This document shows positions 1 through 11,060 of a stretch of 64,000 nt of DNA, one piece after another. Source of the stretch: Atherix ibis (lineage: Eukaryota; Arthropoda; Insecta; Diptera; Athericidae); contig OY282607.1 in assembly GCA_958298945.1 (NCBI GenBank), positions 92,015,270 to 92,079,269 of the forward strand, written 5' to 3'. Numbering within the stretch: position 1 is the first letter of the stretch; every line of letters starts with the position of its first letter. Both the position numbers and the translations under genes were made by a program. Below the pieces are notes generated by a model. It saw nothing but the letters and a program-made list of their open reading frames with translations, did no database searches and was not told the origin of the DNA.

Positions 1-232
1 ATGAATACGGTAAAATCACCATTTTTGCAGAGATTTTATAATTTTAGAACTGGTTAAACAATCTATAATAGTGACAACTGTCAAATGACACTAACCACGA
101 AATGGATAACCCTATAACTAATTTATAGGGCAGTTTTGCTCAATGGCGTATCCACCGAACAAGAAATGAGCCTCACCCCTGAAGGAAATTTTGTACCTTA
201 AAAAACGAAACATAGCTTCGGCAGAATTACCA
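1..232 (-). mobile_element. Tc3-like family X fragment, terminal part
   Basis: The sequence matches, by eye, the ends of several other X copies in the window. It carries the reverse of the terminal motif GGGTTATCCATTTC near 96-113, followed inward by a GTCACTATTATA block and a stretch that also occurs near 13,980 and 5,975. There is no usable reading frame. This copy matters because it is unoccupied at the TATAATAG site where other copies are interrupted, so it serves as the empty-site reference. The outer limit lies at or beyond the window edge. Confidence 0.6.
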
Positions 233-590
233 GTGGTTAAGAACCCATATGTCGAGCATTGTGATTAAACCTAGCCGTTTCAAATGATTCGGTTTGCATC
301 AACTAATGCCTTTATCAGCTTCAACTGGCCTTCCATAACGTGGTGCATCTTCGAGATCAAAATTGCCGGATCGAAATTTTTACAAACCAGTTTTGGCACT
401 GGTGCTCACTTAACACATCTTCTCCATACACATCATATAATTTTTTTCTTGCTTGAACAGCATTTTTTCTTTTTTTCTTGCTTGAACAGCATTCGATAAA
501 TTTAATCTCTCAGCGATCTTACGAGTGGTCATTAGCCGCAAAATTAATGCCTTCATTAGTAAACGAAATTACTTTCCGATTAACCCAATA
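233..590 (-). mobile_element. Mariner family M2, 5' end fragment
   Basis: Read on the minus strand, this matches the 5' third of the M2 mariner at 14,040-15,199, including the stretch coding for the region before the first catalytic aspartate. It ends at 562-588 in an M2 terminal inverted repeat (AACGAAATTACTTTCC...AACCCAA) followed by TA. It carries an internal duplication of a TTTCTTGCTTGAACAGCA segment near 447-492. The transposase is broken and lacks the catalytic core. Confidence 0.65.
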
Positions 591-611
591 CAAAAATGGT
601 GATTCTACAAG

Positions 612-767
612 AAAAGTAGCTGTCAAAAATTAACTGAACATTTATTCAAACACGTGCAAGCATAAGTGAGAGCCATGAGTACCAACATAACGCCACAAAA
701 AATTGAAAATCGAATATACATAACCCGCGGAAATTCAAAATTCGTGATACTTTTTGAACAGACCTCT
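612..767 (-). mobile_element. Mariner family M1, 5' leader and TIR fragment
   Basis: This matches the untranslated leader and 5' terminal repeat of M1, seen complete at 41,440-41,615 and 57,200-57,377. It ends in the M1 terminus TTTTTGAACAGACCTC and a TA, and then runs directly into an X terminal sequence. Only the leader remains; no transposase is present. Confidence 0.7.
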
Positions 768-769
768 TA

Positions 770-830
770 TATGTTTGACAGCTGTCAAATGACAGGTTCG
801 TACTTTCTGAATCACAAAATAGCTAAACTC
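770..830 (-). mobile_element. Tc3-like family X terminal fragment
   Basis: The block GACAGCTGTCAAATGACAGG followed by a degenerate copy of TACTTTCCGAACCATGAAAT is the X terminus, diverged at its outer end. It abuts the M1 terminus at 767. This suggests M1 inserted into the subterminal TA cluster of X. Confidence 0.55.
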
Positions 831-912
831 TTTATTTGTAATCACTTCAATTCCAATTGTTTTTATTTTAAATTTTTTTTTATATTTTCATTTAAATCGA
901 ATTTTTGTTTAG

Positions 913-1119
913 TTCCCAAACTGGTCACCAGGTGGCAAACTCGGAGATGAAGAGAGGCCAGACGTCAAACCTGGATTTCCAGATAAACACCTTTATCACA
1001 AGACGCTGGAGTCACATCCTTCGGCATACATAATCCGAAAACCAATCCGAAGTTTTGAACAAGACTTCCTGTTTAAAAAACTACAATCTCGTATCTGTCA
1101 AAATTGCAGAGTTCCCATA
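913..1119 (+). other. Open frame without start codon, unrecognised
   Basis: One frame stays open for about 68 codons (from FPNWSPGGKLGDEER to QNCRVPI, then stop). Its composition is unlike the surrounding AT-rich DNA, rich in charged residues with few Asn/Lys homopolymers. It has no ATG and I recognise no family. It could be a decayed exon, a transposon-derived fragment or chance. Confidence 0.25.
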
Positions 1120-3705
1120 TAATTTTACATATCATCACGGGCTGTCGCTTTGCCAGTGATTTTTTCTGTAGCAGAATTCCTCCTATGTCAGTGGTGCTTG
1201 AACCTTCCAAGGTATCCTTTTAAACTTCTTAAACCTTCTAAGGCTTACTAAATATATTCACTAAATTGAATGGACTTCGAAGTTTTGGTGTTGAAGCAGT
1301 GATGCCCGGTATATATTCAAAGGATGGAGGGGTGGGTGGGGGGGAGTTGTACCTGTAAAAAATAAACAGTAGTTTTATTTATATTAATTATTAATTGGAC
1401 ATGAATTTAAAAAATATTTTATATTCGATTTCAAAAAATTCTTGACTAGAAGAATTATATTTCAAAAAGTGCTCAGTTATCAGGCAAATCGAATTTCTTA
1501 GTTTTTTTTTTTTTTTTAAAAAAAGATTAAAGCTTTCAAAATATAGAAAAATTAAAAATATCGAATTATCATGAATCAATAAGGAATTTCTTGGTAAATA
1601 ATATAAATTTAAAATTTCCTTCTTTTTATTTCAACAAAAAAAAATAGTTTAAAAAAAAATAATATAATAATAAAATTTTGAAGAATTTTATTTGCAAGTG
1701 ATAAGAAGCTTTGCATTTTAAATACGATGAAAATAATTTGATTACAAGTTTATCGTTCAGTAAATGTTTAAATAAAGAAATTTAAACAGTTTTTATATTG
1801 AATTGCGTATTTTGGTCAATATTGGGCTAGACGACACCACTTTGTGACAGGCGGTAAAATGTAGGTGCACATTCAGCGATTATTAAATTCTTTCGTCAAA
1901 AATAAATTCGCATGAAATTTTTTTTGTGTATTTGACGTTACACCACACATTATACATAATAAGCTATACTATCAGTTTGAGATAAGTTCTTTTTCATTTT
2001 TGGTGTTCTACAAAAATTCATTCGACAATTACTACTCATCCCACCAACTCTCTACTGCGCTTCTATTGTACGAATATGTGTAGTTATTGATAGTTGTTAG
2101 TAGCTGTATTACAGTACGTGATCGGATTTTCATTTTCCGTTCGATAACACCGGATATCCGTGAATAGAATATAATCGCAAAAGAGGATTCCAAATAATTG
2201 TAGTCATCGTATTTTCGACCTTGTGCAAAAAAATTCTAATTAATATTTACCTATTGAATTTCGGATTTTCCAAATTAAGTTTGTACGCTAGTTTATTTGG
2301 TAATCGTTGGATAGTAAAATTTCATTGATACTGTAGAATTTATGTTAAAAAAAAGGTAGCGATCCTAAAAGGAAATTGATTTCCTTGGCATAGAATAAAT
2401 AAGGAAGTTCCTAAAATTTATTATGAATACAACAGTATTGCTAACTTACCATATATTATCATAATTATTAGTTCATTGGCTTTAGTTTTATCATAGTTTC
2501 GTTTATTTTAGGAAATACTAATACTCATCTAGTAATAATATTTGACTTAAATGTGTTTTAATTGTAACAATATTTAACTTAAATATTTTGTTTATAGCGT
2601 AAATATTATTTCATAGTAAATGCTTTTTCTCATAGAAAGTAAATGTGTTTTGATATTTTTCTATTATTTTTGGTATTCTTTTAATTACTATCAAAAAAAA
2701 AAAAAAAGAGTTAGGTGATTTCGTAAAAGCTTATCAATAACAAAAAATAACTCTTTCTTGATTATTAATAATAAAGATAACAAACTGATAAGTTATCGTA
2801 TATTATCTTGTTGTTTTGAAAAATGTTATAATTACGTATTATTTTGCTCCAAATTTTTTTTTTAAATATTATTAAATTAAATAAATTATTTTTTTTAAAA
2901 TTCATTTTATATTATAAAAAATCAAAAGTAAATAGATTTAATTAAATTTTCACCAACCTAAATTCTTAATTGACATCAAATTGATAAACAAAATGACTAA
3001 GCGATGAATATTTCGTTTTTAATATAAATATTTGTTTGATAAATTTACACAACTCAAATTTAAAAATGATATAGTAGAAGGTTGAGTTACCCCTCACATC
3101 TCACATATGTAAAAAATATTCACAGAAAGCGATCACTACTTAGCCTCCGCGCATATTCCATCGGAACACGATCGTTTTGCTCAAATTACACTTAAACCTT
3201 ATAAATGTTGCCGATAATGCAGTTTCGGTGGTTATTTTGACCGCAAATAATATTGATTAGAGAATTCTAAATTAGAAATATTTAAAACAAAATCGTTAAT
3301 AAATTTCATAAAATAATTTTTTTTTATTATTATTTTTCTAAACCTGTCGATTGTAATTTTTTTTTTTTAAAATTTCGAATGGAACACACATTTTGTATGG
3401 AAATTCGGTCATTCTTTATTGAAATATATTGTAGAGGATTTACCATTTACGAATAAATGTCGGGATTATGTCTAAACGCGACTACGTTTGCAGATATCGA
3501 TCCTTTTTACAAAGTTTCGATCATATTTTTGCACAATTGTGATTCTACAATATTTTGCGGATAATGCGGTTGATATTGGTTTTAAGCTTTTTAATTGTCT
3601 GTGGTCTATTGTCATTAACCTCATCTTTCACATAAAAAAAACGGGTTTAAATTACATGATCTTGGTTATCAATTGAAATGTCCTTTTGTAACCTCAAATC
3701 GTCGA
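1120..3705. other. AT-rich non-coding stretch
   Basis: No gene or recognisable transposon was seen. There is a G-rich run at 1321-1345, long A/T homopolymers, and two less AT-rich patches (about 2030-2220 and 3080-3240). The patches could be untranslated exons or regulatory DNA, but they have no reading frame worth reporting. Confidence 0.5.
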
Positions 3706-3930
3706 CACTATGTCCAATGTCTCAATCAGCGCATTTTCGACATTAAAAATGATGTGGTGGCTTCAGCTCTGGCAGCAATTGGACCTTGTAAGGCTTAAGA
3801 GCCAAATCCTTGTGGAAAATTCACCACGTGGTCATTGTCAAGAGGCCCAACTGTTGAGAAATTTCGTGAAACCGTTAAAACTGGATCCTCAGCAACACGT
3901 TCACTCACAGAAGCTATATTTTTAGTTTAG
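3706..3930 (-). mobile_element. Tc3-type transposase fragment, decayed
   Basis: On the minus strand, broken frames give the pre-catalytic region of Tc3-type transposases: an SVSERVAEDPVLTVSR-like stretch, then QLGL..TTW, then KDLALKPYKVQLLPELKP. A frame change and stops separate the pieces. No terminal repeats could be assigned. Confidence 0.6.
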
Positions 3931-4699
3931 CATGTGTTATTGCTGGTACGTTTTTTCCGAACCAGTAGACTCAAATTTACCCACAAAATTCTTAAAAATT
4001 TCTAATTAATAGCCCCGTTATTGTACGATTAATTCACTTTTATTAAAAGACAAAACTTTATTCATTTTATATTTAAATAAAAAGTGTTAATAAGATTTAA
4101 TACTAAATATTTCATTAGAAGAAAAGATTTATTGATTATAAAATTATGTAATGAATATAAAGGATTTTTTTGTTGTAGAGATAATGTTAGGGTCAGTCAT
4201 AAAAGTGTGTTATTAAAACATGCAAACGCTTGGAAGAAGAATTTTGGCGTCGTGCAAATATTATTTTATGCCAAGAAGTAATATGCAATATAAATCTTTT
4301 TATGTATATACATATGTGAATATGCTTATAACCGTGTATTTAATACTTATCAATTAAGATACTTAAAAATATTGCCCAATTTTCATCTTACAAAATCGAA
4401 AGGATTATCCAAGTTATGGTTTGGAAAGTAAAATTATATAAAACATATTTAAAATCCAAAATTTTAATTTCTTTTTATGGCATTGACCTTGCTATAAATA
4501 GATTATAATATCATTCAATTCAAAATACTCAAACCTTTTATTTTGGTAATTTTTAGGGACTTTATCGCCCATTTCAGGATGAACTTTTGGGTCTTATTTA
4601 ACGCGTGCTAATTTTTAAATTGTTTTTTTTTTGTTTTAAAAAATTGAAAATCTTTTACTTGACGGGATGGTGGTTTTTAAATAGTTTTTATTTTATTTA
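3931..4699. other. AT-rich stretch with a degenerate X terminus
   Basis: Non-coding. At about 4398-4435 the sequence TTATCCAAGTTATGGTTTGG followed by AAAGTA resembles the X family terminus in plus orientation. The rest shows no gene. Confidence 0.4.
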
Positions 4700-4737
4700 C
4701 CAGATGTATAAGCTTAAATCCGCTGTCGAATACAAAT

Positions 4738-5778
4738 TTATTGAAAGTACTTGCCTTCGCCAGCTATACATTTTTCCCATCTCTCGGGCAATTTGTGGAT
4801 ACCACACCAAAAAAATGCCTTCTCTTTCGAGGTAAACCACTCATCAAGCCATTTTCGGACGTCTTTGTAAGAATCGAACTGCTGCTCAGCGAGCGCGTGG
4901 CCCATCGACGAAAATAGGTGGTGCTCGAAAGGGGCCAGGTCTGGTGAATAAGCGGGGTGGGGTAGCTTATTCATCAGACCTGGCCCCTTCCGAGTATCAC
5001 CTCCCAGTTAAGTGTCTCCAAGTAGTGCGTTGTCGTGGAGGAAAATCAACTTGTCATGTCTTTGTTGATAATCCGTCTTTTTTTCACGCAGAGCATGGTG
5101 CAATTTGATCAGTTGTTGGTGGTAGTGGTGGGCATTGACAGTTTCACCAGGTTTCAACATCTCATAGTAGACAATACCCTGCTGATCCCACCAAACGCAC
5201 AGCATCTTCTTCCGTCCGAAGCGATTTCGTCTTGGGGAAGATGTTGATGGTTGGCCGGGATTAACCCACGATTTCTTGCGTTTTGGATTCTCGAAATATA
5301 TCCACTTTTCATCACCTGTCACAATCCGATGCAGGAACGACTTTCTTTTTTGTCTGGCGAGCAAGATTTTGCATATGTTTTGGCGTCGCTCCATCTGCCT
5401 ATCGTTCAATTTATGCGACACCCATTTTCCGATCTTTTCAATCTTCCCCATGGCCCGCAGACGCATTGAAATAGCTGGTTTAGTAACACCCAATTGCTCC
5501 GCGAGCATTTTTTGCGATTGGGTATCGCCTCCGTCCAAAAGAGCCTTCAATTGATGGTCCTCAACCTTCCTAGGCCGATTTTCACGCTTCTTGTCCCACA
5601 AGTCAAAATTACCGTCTTTGAACCGACGAAACCAATCTCGGCACGTTGTTTCCGATAAAGCACTGTCACCATAGGCCTCCATAAGCATTCGATGCGATTC
5701 GCCAGCCGATTTCTTCAAATTAAAGCAGAAAAGTAGAGCTTCCCGTATATGCTCTTTTTCTGGCACAAAACTAGACAT
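4738..5778 (-). pseudogene. Mariner (Mos1-like) transposase pseudogene
   Basis: The start is taken at the Met of MSSFVP (5778), which matches the usual mariner start; a Met three codons upstream is less likely. The N-terminal DNA-binding half is intact. The first catalytic Asp is in IVTGDEKWIYF and the second in FLHDNA. Just after HDNA about ten codons are missing and the frame is lost; the expected LETLNWEV follows out of frame. An inverted copy of downstream sequence is then inserted. The coding resumes with LPHPAYSPDLAP but reads FEHHLF where the family has SDYHLF, so the third catalytic Asp is Glu. The C terminus (WEKCIAGEGKYFQ) is normal. The element would need trans supply of transposase to move. 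Confidence 0.9.
4914..5003. repeat. Inverted micro-duplication in the mariner transposase
   Basis: The arms 4931-4953 and 4965-4987 are inverted copies with one mismatch in 23 bp, around an 11-nt spacer. Weaker pairing extends the arms to about 4914 and 5003. Both arms encode the SPDLAP region of the transposase, one on each strand. Only the 4914-4964 side fits the normal protein, so the other arm is an insertion templated from its neighbour. Confidence 0.9.
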
Positions 5779-5947
5779 GATGACCAATGGAAAAATGTAT
5801 GTTGTTGTACGAAATTCCTGACAATGTGCACTGATTAATGTTGACAGATGTCAAACTCATAAAAAAAGTATGGCGTGCTCATGGTATCTTAATACGCTCA
5901 CTCACACCATCTATGACCAAACAGCAGATTTAAGCTTATACACCTGG

Positions 5948-8532
5948 TAACCCATCTTTAACGTAGCCATATAAGAAAAAGTCCAACGAGTGTCAAATCC
6001 GATATATGAACATTTTGCTTATTGGCGTATTTACGGAGCAAGAAATGAGCCTTAAATAGGTGGTTTAATGATTCATAATGTAAAATGGCAAACTTTCTAC
6101 TAAACAATTGCTACCTTGTGTGATATATTTGTTTGGCGCCTATCAAATAAGAGAGCTGCAGTTTCTAAACCACACAATGAATGATCCGTTACTATCAGAG
6201 TACCTTAAAGGAATTCGAAAGTAATGATTTTTTTTATTAAAAATAAATCCAGGTATTATATCAGTTACTATCAAATGTAAACTTAATCGGACAAAAATAT
6301 TTTCTTCATTTATTTTCCATACCAGTAGCAGTCTATTTCCGCAAACTATTGTAGGGTTTTACTAATACTTGTAGGATAATGTTTTTTCTAGCCAATTATC
6401 CTCTTAAGGGGACAAAATTCGGTGCTTTTTTTTAAATATAAAGTTGTGCCAGTTTTGAAGTTATTACTCTGTTATATGATTTTTTTTAAATTGTCATTAA
6501 CAATGTCGTATTTTTTTTTAAAAATTATCATTAAAAATGTCGCCTCAATTCACTGCAATAATATCATTTTTATGCTAATCCCAAGAAATAATTTCTTATC
6601 CTGTTCACAATTGCTGTAAGAATGGTTCTCAATTTGGTATCAATGCAAAGAGAAAGTTAATGGGTTTTTGCATTCGCTAGATGAAAAAATTATTGAATGT
6701 CGTGTTGTCTTGTATCCAATATTCATTCCATGTGATAATTATTTGAACACATTTAGTGAATGTACTAACCAATCTTTTTTCAAAGTAATCAAAATTATGA
6801 GCACCATAATCAGGATGGGGTCAGGCATTTTTTATATTCTTTTTTTTTAATAATAACATAAAAAATTGCGACAAAAATATTATAAGATATTGCACAATTT
6901 TGAATATATACACATACTATTTCTGTTCTAAAAAAAGTATTATGAACAAACCTTTCCTGGTACAATTTAATTTTTCTTTATTCATTTAAGGCTAAAGTAA
7001 ATTTCACCAAAAAAAGAGTGTTTAAATGCTTTCAAGTACTTTAAAGGAGCGAATGACTAAACATATAAGTATGTGAATAGAGTGTCATTATTTCTTATGC
7101 ATATTGTTTAATAAATTATTCTCTTCAAAAAAGGGTGTTGTTTTACCATTTGACAAAAATCCTTTTTATAATATTTCATTCTAGACATAGAAAAGAAGGG
7201 TGGTTTTATACCATGCATACATGTCACGTGCGTAAAAATGAAAACATAAAAAAATTATATGAACACAATTCTAACAGGAAAACTATTTTAACTACATACT
7301 TAGTAAAGCAGAAAAGGGAAAATTTGATGATAATTGGATAAAAATGAAGTCATTTGTGTGGTAAAATACATTGAAATTTAAGAACTTAGGGTCATTTTAA
7401 TATAAGAAATAATGTTAACCAGAATTTTGTACAAAATGTCCATAATATTATATATAATGAAACTATAGGTATTAAAATTATAGGTCCGCAGATAATATGT
7501 ACTTCCGTTTATATAAAACTATAAACTTAATAAATACTAACTACTCTTTTAGGTAAAAAAAAAGGAGTTAATAATAAGGATTTCGTATTAAATTTATTAA
7601 ATGTAACTTACAGAAATATATTTAATTGAACAATTAAAATATTTGGTTTTTTTTAAATAATTTTAATTAAAGAATTTTTTATATAAAATAAATTCATTTT
7701 TGTATAATTAATTTGAAAGTTATGAAATTTTACTTGATAGTAAAGAATTTAAAAAAGAAAAATTATCAGTCGTATGAACTTTAACTGAACTTATTATTAT
7801 AAAAATCATTTGACCTTATAACGTTACGCATATCGTATTACTTACTATACGTACGTACGTGGCTTTTTTAATTAAAATATAAAATTGTGGTTATTTGTAA
7901 TTTTTATGAAATGAAAATATAGATATTCATGTACAAATGTGCTTACTTTATTATTTATGAGTGTAATAAATATACGGAAAAAAATATGTTTAATAAAACT
8001 TAATTGAAATCAGCCATCAAGAGTGGTGTATTTATTTTTGTTAATTAATATTTTCCCAAAAAAAAAAAAAAAGCAGAAAAAAAATTAGTAAAATTTGTGG
8101 AAAATATTTAAAAATTTAATTTTCTTTTCTTTTCTATAGCTTAAAGTCTGTACAAACATTTGTGGTCAATTTGTAAAAATGGATTTTTTCACTTATTTTC
8201 CAACCACAATAATCGTTATTTATAAAATATTGTAATATGTATGAAAAATTTAATTTTTTTGAAGTAAAATTCTTGTTACTGATAAAAAAACTGAGAATAT
8301 ACTATACTTGAAAAATTCCTTTTCGTTTTGGTATATTTTGTAGTAAATTAAAAAATTGAGAATATACATAATTAAAAATGTCCCATTATAATAATTTTTA
8401 ATTATTATTTTTGAAATTCTAAAACTGCTATATAATAGATAGCAAAATTATTATAATAAATAAAAGTAAGTTTTTCTAGAGCTTTGAACATTTAAATTAA
8501 TAATAAAACCAAAAAGATTCAATAAAATATAT
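5948..8532. other. AT-rich stretch with a small X fragment
   Basis: At about 5975-6110 a minus-strand fragment resembles X (shared GCAAGAAATGAGCCT block and AAAATGGCAAACTTTC). The rest is AT-rich, with several short frames that have no coding character. No gene is recognised. Confidence 0.45.
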
Positions 8533-8596
8533 CGGGTTATCCATTTTGTGGTACGGAAAGTATAGGCCCGTTATTTGCCAGTTGTCAACTATATAT

Positions 8597-9833
8597 AGGG
8601 TTTTCGAATAAGAGTGATATAATTTCTTTTTTTTTAAAAGCACACTAATTGTTAAGAAAATTCAAATGTTTTTTATTTAATGTGAAGTACAATCGATACA
8701 ATTAAGTTCTAAATAAAACGTCATTCAAATGTCCTCCACGACTTCTTTTGCAGGAACGAATTCGATGAACCCAATTGTCGAGCACTTTTTCAACTAAATC
8801 AAGTCGTATGTCATGAATAGCACGTTCAATATTGACTTCTAAAGCTTGAAGAGAATCTGGTTTATTGCTTAAGACCAATGACTTCAAATAACCCCACAAG
8901 AAATAGTCTTATGGTGTTAAATCACAACTTCTTGGAGGCCATTCAATGTCACAATTTCTTAAAATAATCGAATCTCCAAACTTTTCTCGCTATAATTCGG
9001 TTGTTACACGTGCTGTGTGGCACGTAGCCCCGTCTTGTTGGAACCAGATCAACTTCTTCCAATTTCGGCCATAAAAAGTTGGTTATCATCGATCTATACC
9101 GCTCTCCATTGACAGTAACGGTGTTACCAGCTTCATTTCGAAAGAAGTACGGACCGACGATTTCACCAGACCAAAAACCACACCAAACTGTCAATTTAGG
9201 TGAATGTAATGGGGTGTGTTCATAAATAAACCAGAATCGACAGTTTTGTTTATTTACCGCACCTTTCAGATGATTCTTAAAAAAATCTTTATCGTTTTCA
9301 AGTTGTTCCAAGACAAAATCAGCAAATTCACGACGTTTACGGTGGTCCAATGGCTTCAGTTCTTGAGTGATAACAATTTTATACGGATGCAAGCCCAAAT
9401 CCTTTCCCAAAATCCGCCAGGTTGTGGTTTGAGGCAGTCCCAATTCTTGAGAACGCCTTGGAATCGAAAAAATGGCGGTCTTCAGCAACACTTGCCTAAA
9501 CGGTAGCAATATTTGTCATTACTTCGAGCGGTTCTTTATCTTATTGGCACTTGAACATTATGTAAAGAAAATGTACGCTCGAAATTTTTAACAATTCAAC
9601 GAATAGCGAGCACAGTTGGACGATTATTACGACTATAAAATGGCAAAAGCGCACGAAAAGTTGCAATTGGAGAACGATTATTTTGATAATAAAATTGAAT
9701 AATTTGTAAACGTTGTTGTTGCGTATATCTCTCCATGATGAAATTGTAAACATTATTGAATACGATGAAAAAAAAAGACAGATCATGACATATTACAAAT
9801 GGCCGAAACGTCACTTAGAAATCATATCACTCT
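8597..9833 (-). mobile_element. Tc1/mariner-superfamily element T, copy 1 (nested in X)
   Basis: The left terminal repeat is AGGGTTTTCGAATAAGAGTG, preceded by TATATAT. The right end keeps only the inner part (ATATCACTCT) and lacks the outermost 14 bp or so seen in the copy at 44,312-45,117. The transposase reads on the minus strand in pieces: an N terminus beginning MERYTQQQRLQIIQFYY (about 9595-9735), a middle with SIPRRSQELGLPQTTTW, NKQNCRFWF and GPYFFRNEAGN, and a C terminus ending CKRSRGGHLND (from 8899 leftwards). NCBI-style annotation often labels this type Tc3-like. The spacing between the second and third acidic residues, read in copy 2, is 36. Confidence 0.8.
8702..9735 (-). pseudogene. 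Transposase of element T, copy 1, broken
   Basis: At least three frame interruptions separate the N-terminal helix-turn-helix part, the catalytic part and the C-terminal part. The SDEAHF first catalytic block is lost at an internal deletion near 9290, where FFKNHLKGAVNKQNC replaces it. The block expected to read WFQQDGASCHTA is out of frame around 9010-9050. No function is expected. Confidence 0.75.
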
Positions 9834-9895
9834 ATATATTAACAAAAATAGCACTTGTGTAGTTCAAATGGATATGCCATTTTATATTATAAATT

Positions 9896-10516
9896 GTTTA
9901 ACCACCGAACGAAACGTTAAAAATGTATAAACTCTAAAAAATCGGTGATTCCCCGTAGCTAAGTTTCACGCATTAAGAGACAAAATATTTTTCATTGATG
10001 AGGCTCACTCAGTGGAAATGTCAATAAGAAAACTTGCAGGCTCAGTTCTCACGTGGTGGAAATGTCAATAAGCAAAGTTACCTAGATACGGGGCTCTGAA
10101 AACCCACACGTGACTGTGCAGAATCCATCGTAACTACGTAAAGTGACTTTTGGTCATTAGCCCGTATTTCTTTGGAAACCAAGAAGAAGAGCCGATTACC
10201 GTCAATCGTTTAACCACCGAACAAAACGTTAAAAATGCATAAACTCTAAAAAATCGGTGATTCCCTGTAGCTGAGTTTCACGCTTTAAGAGACAAAATAT
10301 TTTTCATTGATGAGGCTCACTCGGTGAAAATGTCAATAAGAAAATTTGCAGGCTCAGTTCTCACTCGGTGGAAATGTCAATAAGCAAACTTACCTAGATA
10401 CGGGGCTCTGAAAACCCACACGTGACTGTGCAGAATCTATCGTATCTGCGTAAAGTGACTTTTGGTCATTAGCCCGTATTTCTTTGGAAACCAAGAAGAA
10501 GAGCCGATTACCGTCA
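9896..10516. repeat. 311-bp direct tandem duplication inside X
   Basis: The segment 9896-10206 is repeated at 10207-10516 with few differences; both start GTTTAACCACCGAAC and end GCCGATTACCGTCAAT. Each unit also contains a smaller repeat around GGAAATGTCAATAAG. The few mismatches place the duplication well after the element itself decayed. Confidence 0.9.
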
Positions 10517-11060
10517 ATTCTGAGCGTTATTCCCGTCTGATAATCGAATTCCTATGGTCTGAACTTAAAAAATTAATTTTTTTTACTTAATAACGTACCT
10601 GAACTACTATTTTGTTACTGTACTATTGCCATACAATAATAAAATTCTTTTATTTTATTGAGCGAAATGTTTCCAGGACACGTAATTTCAAGATTTGGTA
10701 ATGCCAATTATCCGACAAGATCGTGTTATTTGACGCCATTGGTTATTCTTATAGACAGACCTACGCAAAAAAATTATATTTATATAGATAATCCCTATAC
10801 TTAAGATCATTTAAAAACCAACATCTGTCTAGTAATCACCGATTTACAACTCAAAATATGTGAAAATGTCATAAAAATTTAACTCAAAAGCTTAGAAAAC
10901 TGTAAGAAGTCTCGTGGTATCTATTTGAATTATGTTATAATTTCATAAATAATGGCAAAGTTCAAAGAATATAATTAAAATCAAATTATTATAAAAATCT
11001 GAAATTTAGATTTATTTTATTAATGTTTATTTTCCGAAATACAAATTGGATAACATTTTA

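Larger units (their letters stand above)
4700..5947 (-). mobile_element. Mos1-like (mauritiana-type) mariner, full length, inactive
   Basis: A complete 1,248-bp element. Its 27-bp terminal inverted repeats at 4700-4726 and 5921-5947 begin CCAGRTGTATAAGCTTAAAT and differ by two bases. Each is flanked by TA, the mariner target duplication. The internal transposase reads on the minus strand and follows Drosophila Mos1 closely (subfamily call from memory). It is a dead copy: an internal deletion with frame loss, an inverted micro-insertion, and a changed third catalytic residue. Confidence 0.93.
8533..11060 (+). mobile_element. Tc3-like family X copy, split by transposon T
   Basis: The left end at 8533-8596 is the X terminus (GGGTTATCCATTTTGTGG, then CGGAAAGTA). 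It is interrupted by transposon T at 8597 and resumes about 9838. From there the order matches the X copy at 22,979-23,635. Coding remains are badly broken but readable: an IDEAHS-like first catalytic block, ENPHVTVQNP, and a VNSERYSRLIIEFLW-like block. A 311-bp segment is tandemly duplicated. The right end near 11,040 (TTGGATAACATTTTA) resembles an inverted terminus. Confidence 0.65.

Noticed and set aside
5035..5554. Several plus-strand frames within 5,035-5,554
   Set aside because: They are antisense to the Mos1-like transposase.
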